A stretch of DNA of 64,000 nt, taken from contig NZ_LFXA01000001.1 of the NCBI RefSeq assembly GCF_001187435.1, forward strand, positions 62,001 through 126,000. Direction: 5' to 3'. A model generated the notes under the pieces. It made no database searches. It was given only the letters and a program-made list of their open reading frames with translations, and was not told where the DNA came from. This document shows positions 63,654 to 64,000 of this stretch, in pieces. The position numbers were made by a program, and so were the translations under genes. Numbering within the stretch: the stretch's first letter is position 1; each line of letters starts with the position of its first letter. This stretch comes from Streptomyces caatingaensis. GTDB taxonomy: Bacteria; Actinomycetota; Actinomycetes; Streptomycetales; Streptomycetaceae.

Positions 63654-64000
63654 CCCTCCACCGGGACGGCGTACGCGAATCCGCCGTCGACCATCAGGTT
63701 CGCCACCGTCTCCAGCTCGGGCGGGCCGCCCGCCAGCCGGGTCAGGAACGCGTCGAAGTCCTCGCCGCAGGGCAGCATCAGCCGCTCGACGCGCTCCTGC
63801 ACCGTCCAGCCGTCGCGGTCGCGGTAGTCGTCGTACGGGCAGAACCACACCGAACCCGTCGCCTCGCCGCGGACCTTGACCGCGAGGACGCCGCCCTGGG
63901 CGAAGGCCACGCCCAGGTAGTCCTTGGTGAAGTGGTCGCGGAGGCACTTGTTGACGTAGACGAGGTCGTTGACGGCCGGTTCCTCGCGGACCGTGAAGAA
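63650..64000 (-). CDS. SMI1/KNR4 (SUKH)-family protein (partial)
   Basis: The 5' part lies beyond the right edge; 116 C-terminal residues are visible. The sequence FFTVREEPAVNDLVYVN, then YLGVAFAQGGVLAVKV and GSVWFCPYDDY, is the SMI1/KNR4 beta-sheet pattern used by SUKH immunity proteins. It overlaps the deaminase/SUKH-4 gene by four bases, so the two are co-translated and probably act in one system or complex. Confidence 0.78.
   Translation of the reverse strand, partial: FFTVREEPAVNDLVYVNKCLRDHFTKDYLGVAFAQGGVLAVKVRGEATGSVWFCPYDDYRDRDGWTVQERVERLMLPCGEDFDAFLTRLAGGPPELETVANLMVDGGFAYAVPVEG

Overview
The window is chromosomal DNA of a Streptomyces. The base composition is very GC-rich with strongly GC-biased third codon positions, GTG starts are common, Shine-Dalgarno sequences are strong, and the gene content is typical: a two-gene Rpf set with a c-di-AMP riboswitch, FtsX-type ABC genes beside a UUA-reading tRNA-Leu, ndh/ppx/DUF501/divIC/eno, P450, mazG and mfd. 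From memory, the order follows the S. coelicolor region from about SCO3072 to beyond SCO3110, interrupted by accessory blocks. No database comparison was run.

Layout. 1-2334: end of a histidine-utilisation operon (hutU and an amidohydrolase). 2484-7343: a PLP decarboxylase, a membrane protein, a malonyl-CoA synthetase-like enzyme with an RpiR regulator, and a small membrane protein. 7632-14532: core genes (cystathionine beta-synthase, SGNH hydrolase, thiolase, small hypotheticals, Bax-inhibitor protein). 14738-21184: a compact biosynthetic locus with a crotonyl-CoA carboxylase/reductase, one large type I PKS (KS-AT-degenerate DH-ACP) and a LuxR-type regulator. 21553-23225: a TetR/membrane-protein pair. 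23226-23641: a GC-rich direct-repeat patch. 23642-29179: a four-gene acyl-CoA/hydrolase catabolic cassette with a divergent TetR. 29297-29379: the bldA-type tRNA-Leu(UAA). 29808-39996: ABC exporter/permease, cyclopropane synthase, ndh, ppx, DUF501, divIC and enolase. 40250-43903: two Rpf/LysM muralytic proteins and a P450. 44054-57417: mazG, a SurA-like lipoprotein, a Ser/Thr kinase with a partner membrane protein, an orphan N6-methylase-like protein, a duplicated-domain surface protein, a DUF2079 protein and mfd. 57883-64000: a candidate 16-residue ORF, a lytic transglycosylase with Ig-like domains, a coiled-coil DivIVA-like protein, and SUKH/deaminase polymorphic-toxin-type genes running off the window.

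How parts connect. The best system-level observation is that the LuxR-type regulator beside the orphan PKS carries an in-frame TTA codon (residue 44), the only one I found by eye in a credible protein gene here. The sole tRNA in the window is the tRNA-Leu that reads UUA. That PKS locus is therefore predicted to be under bldA developmental control. The PKS and CCR are spaced as an operon, and GTGACA-type repeated words occur both upstream of the PKS and in the PKS-ccr gap. A second theme is signal-controlled wall growth: rpfA has a complete ydaO-type c-di-AMP riboswitch while its neighbouring paralogue has a plain short-leader promoter. A third is redox control of ndh through Rex-like operators.
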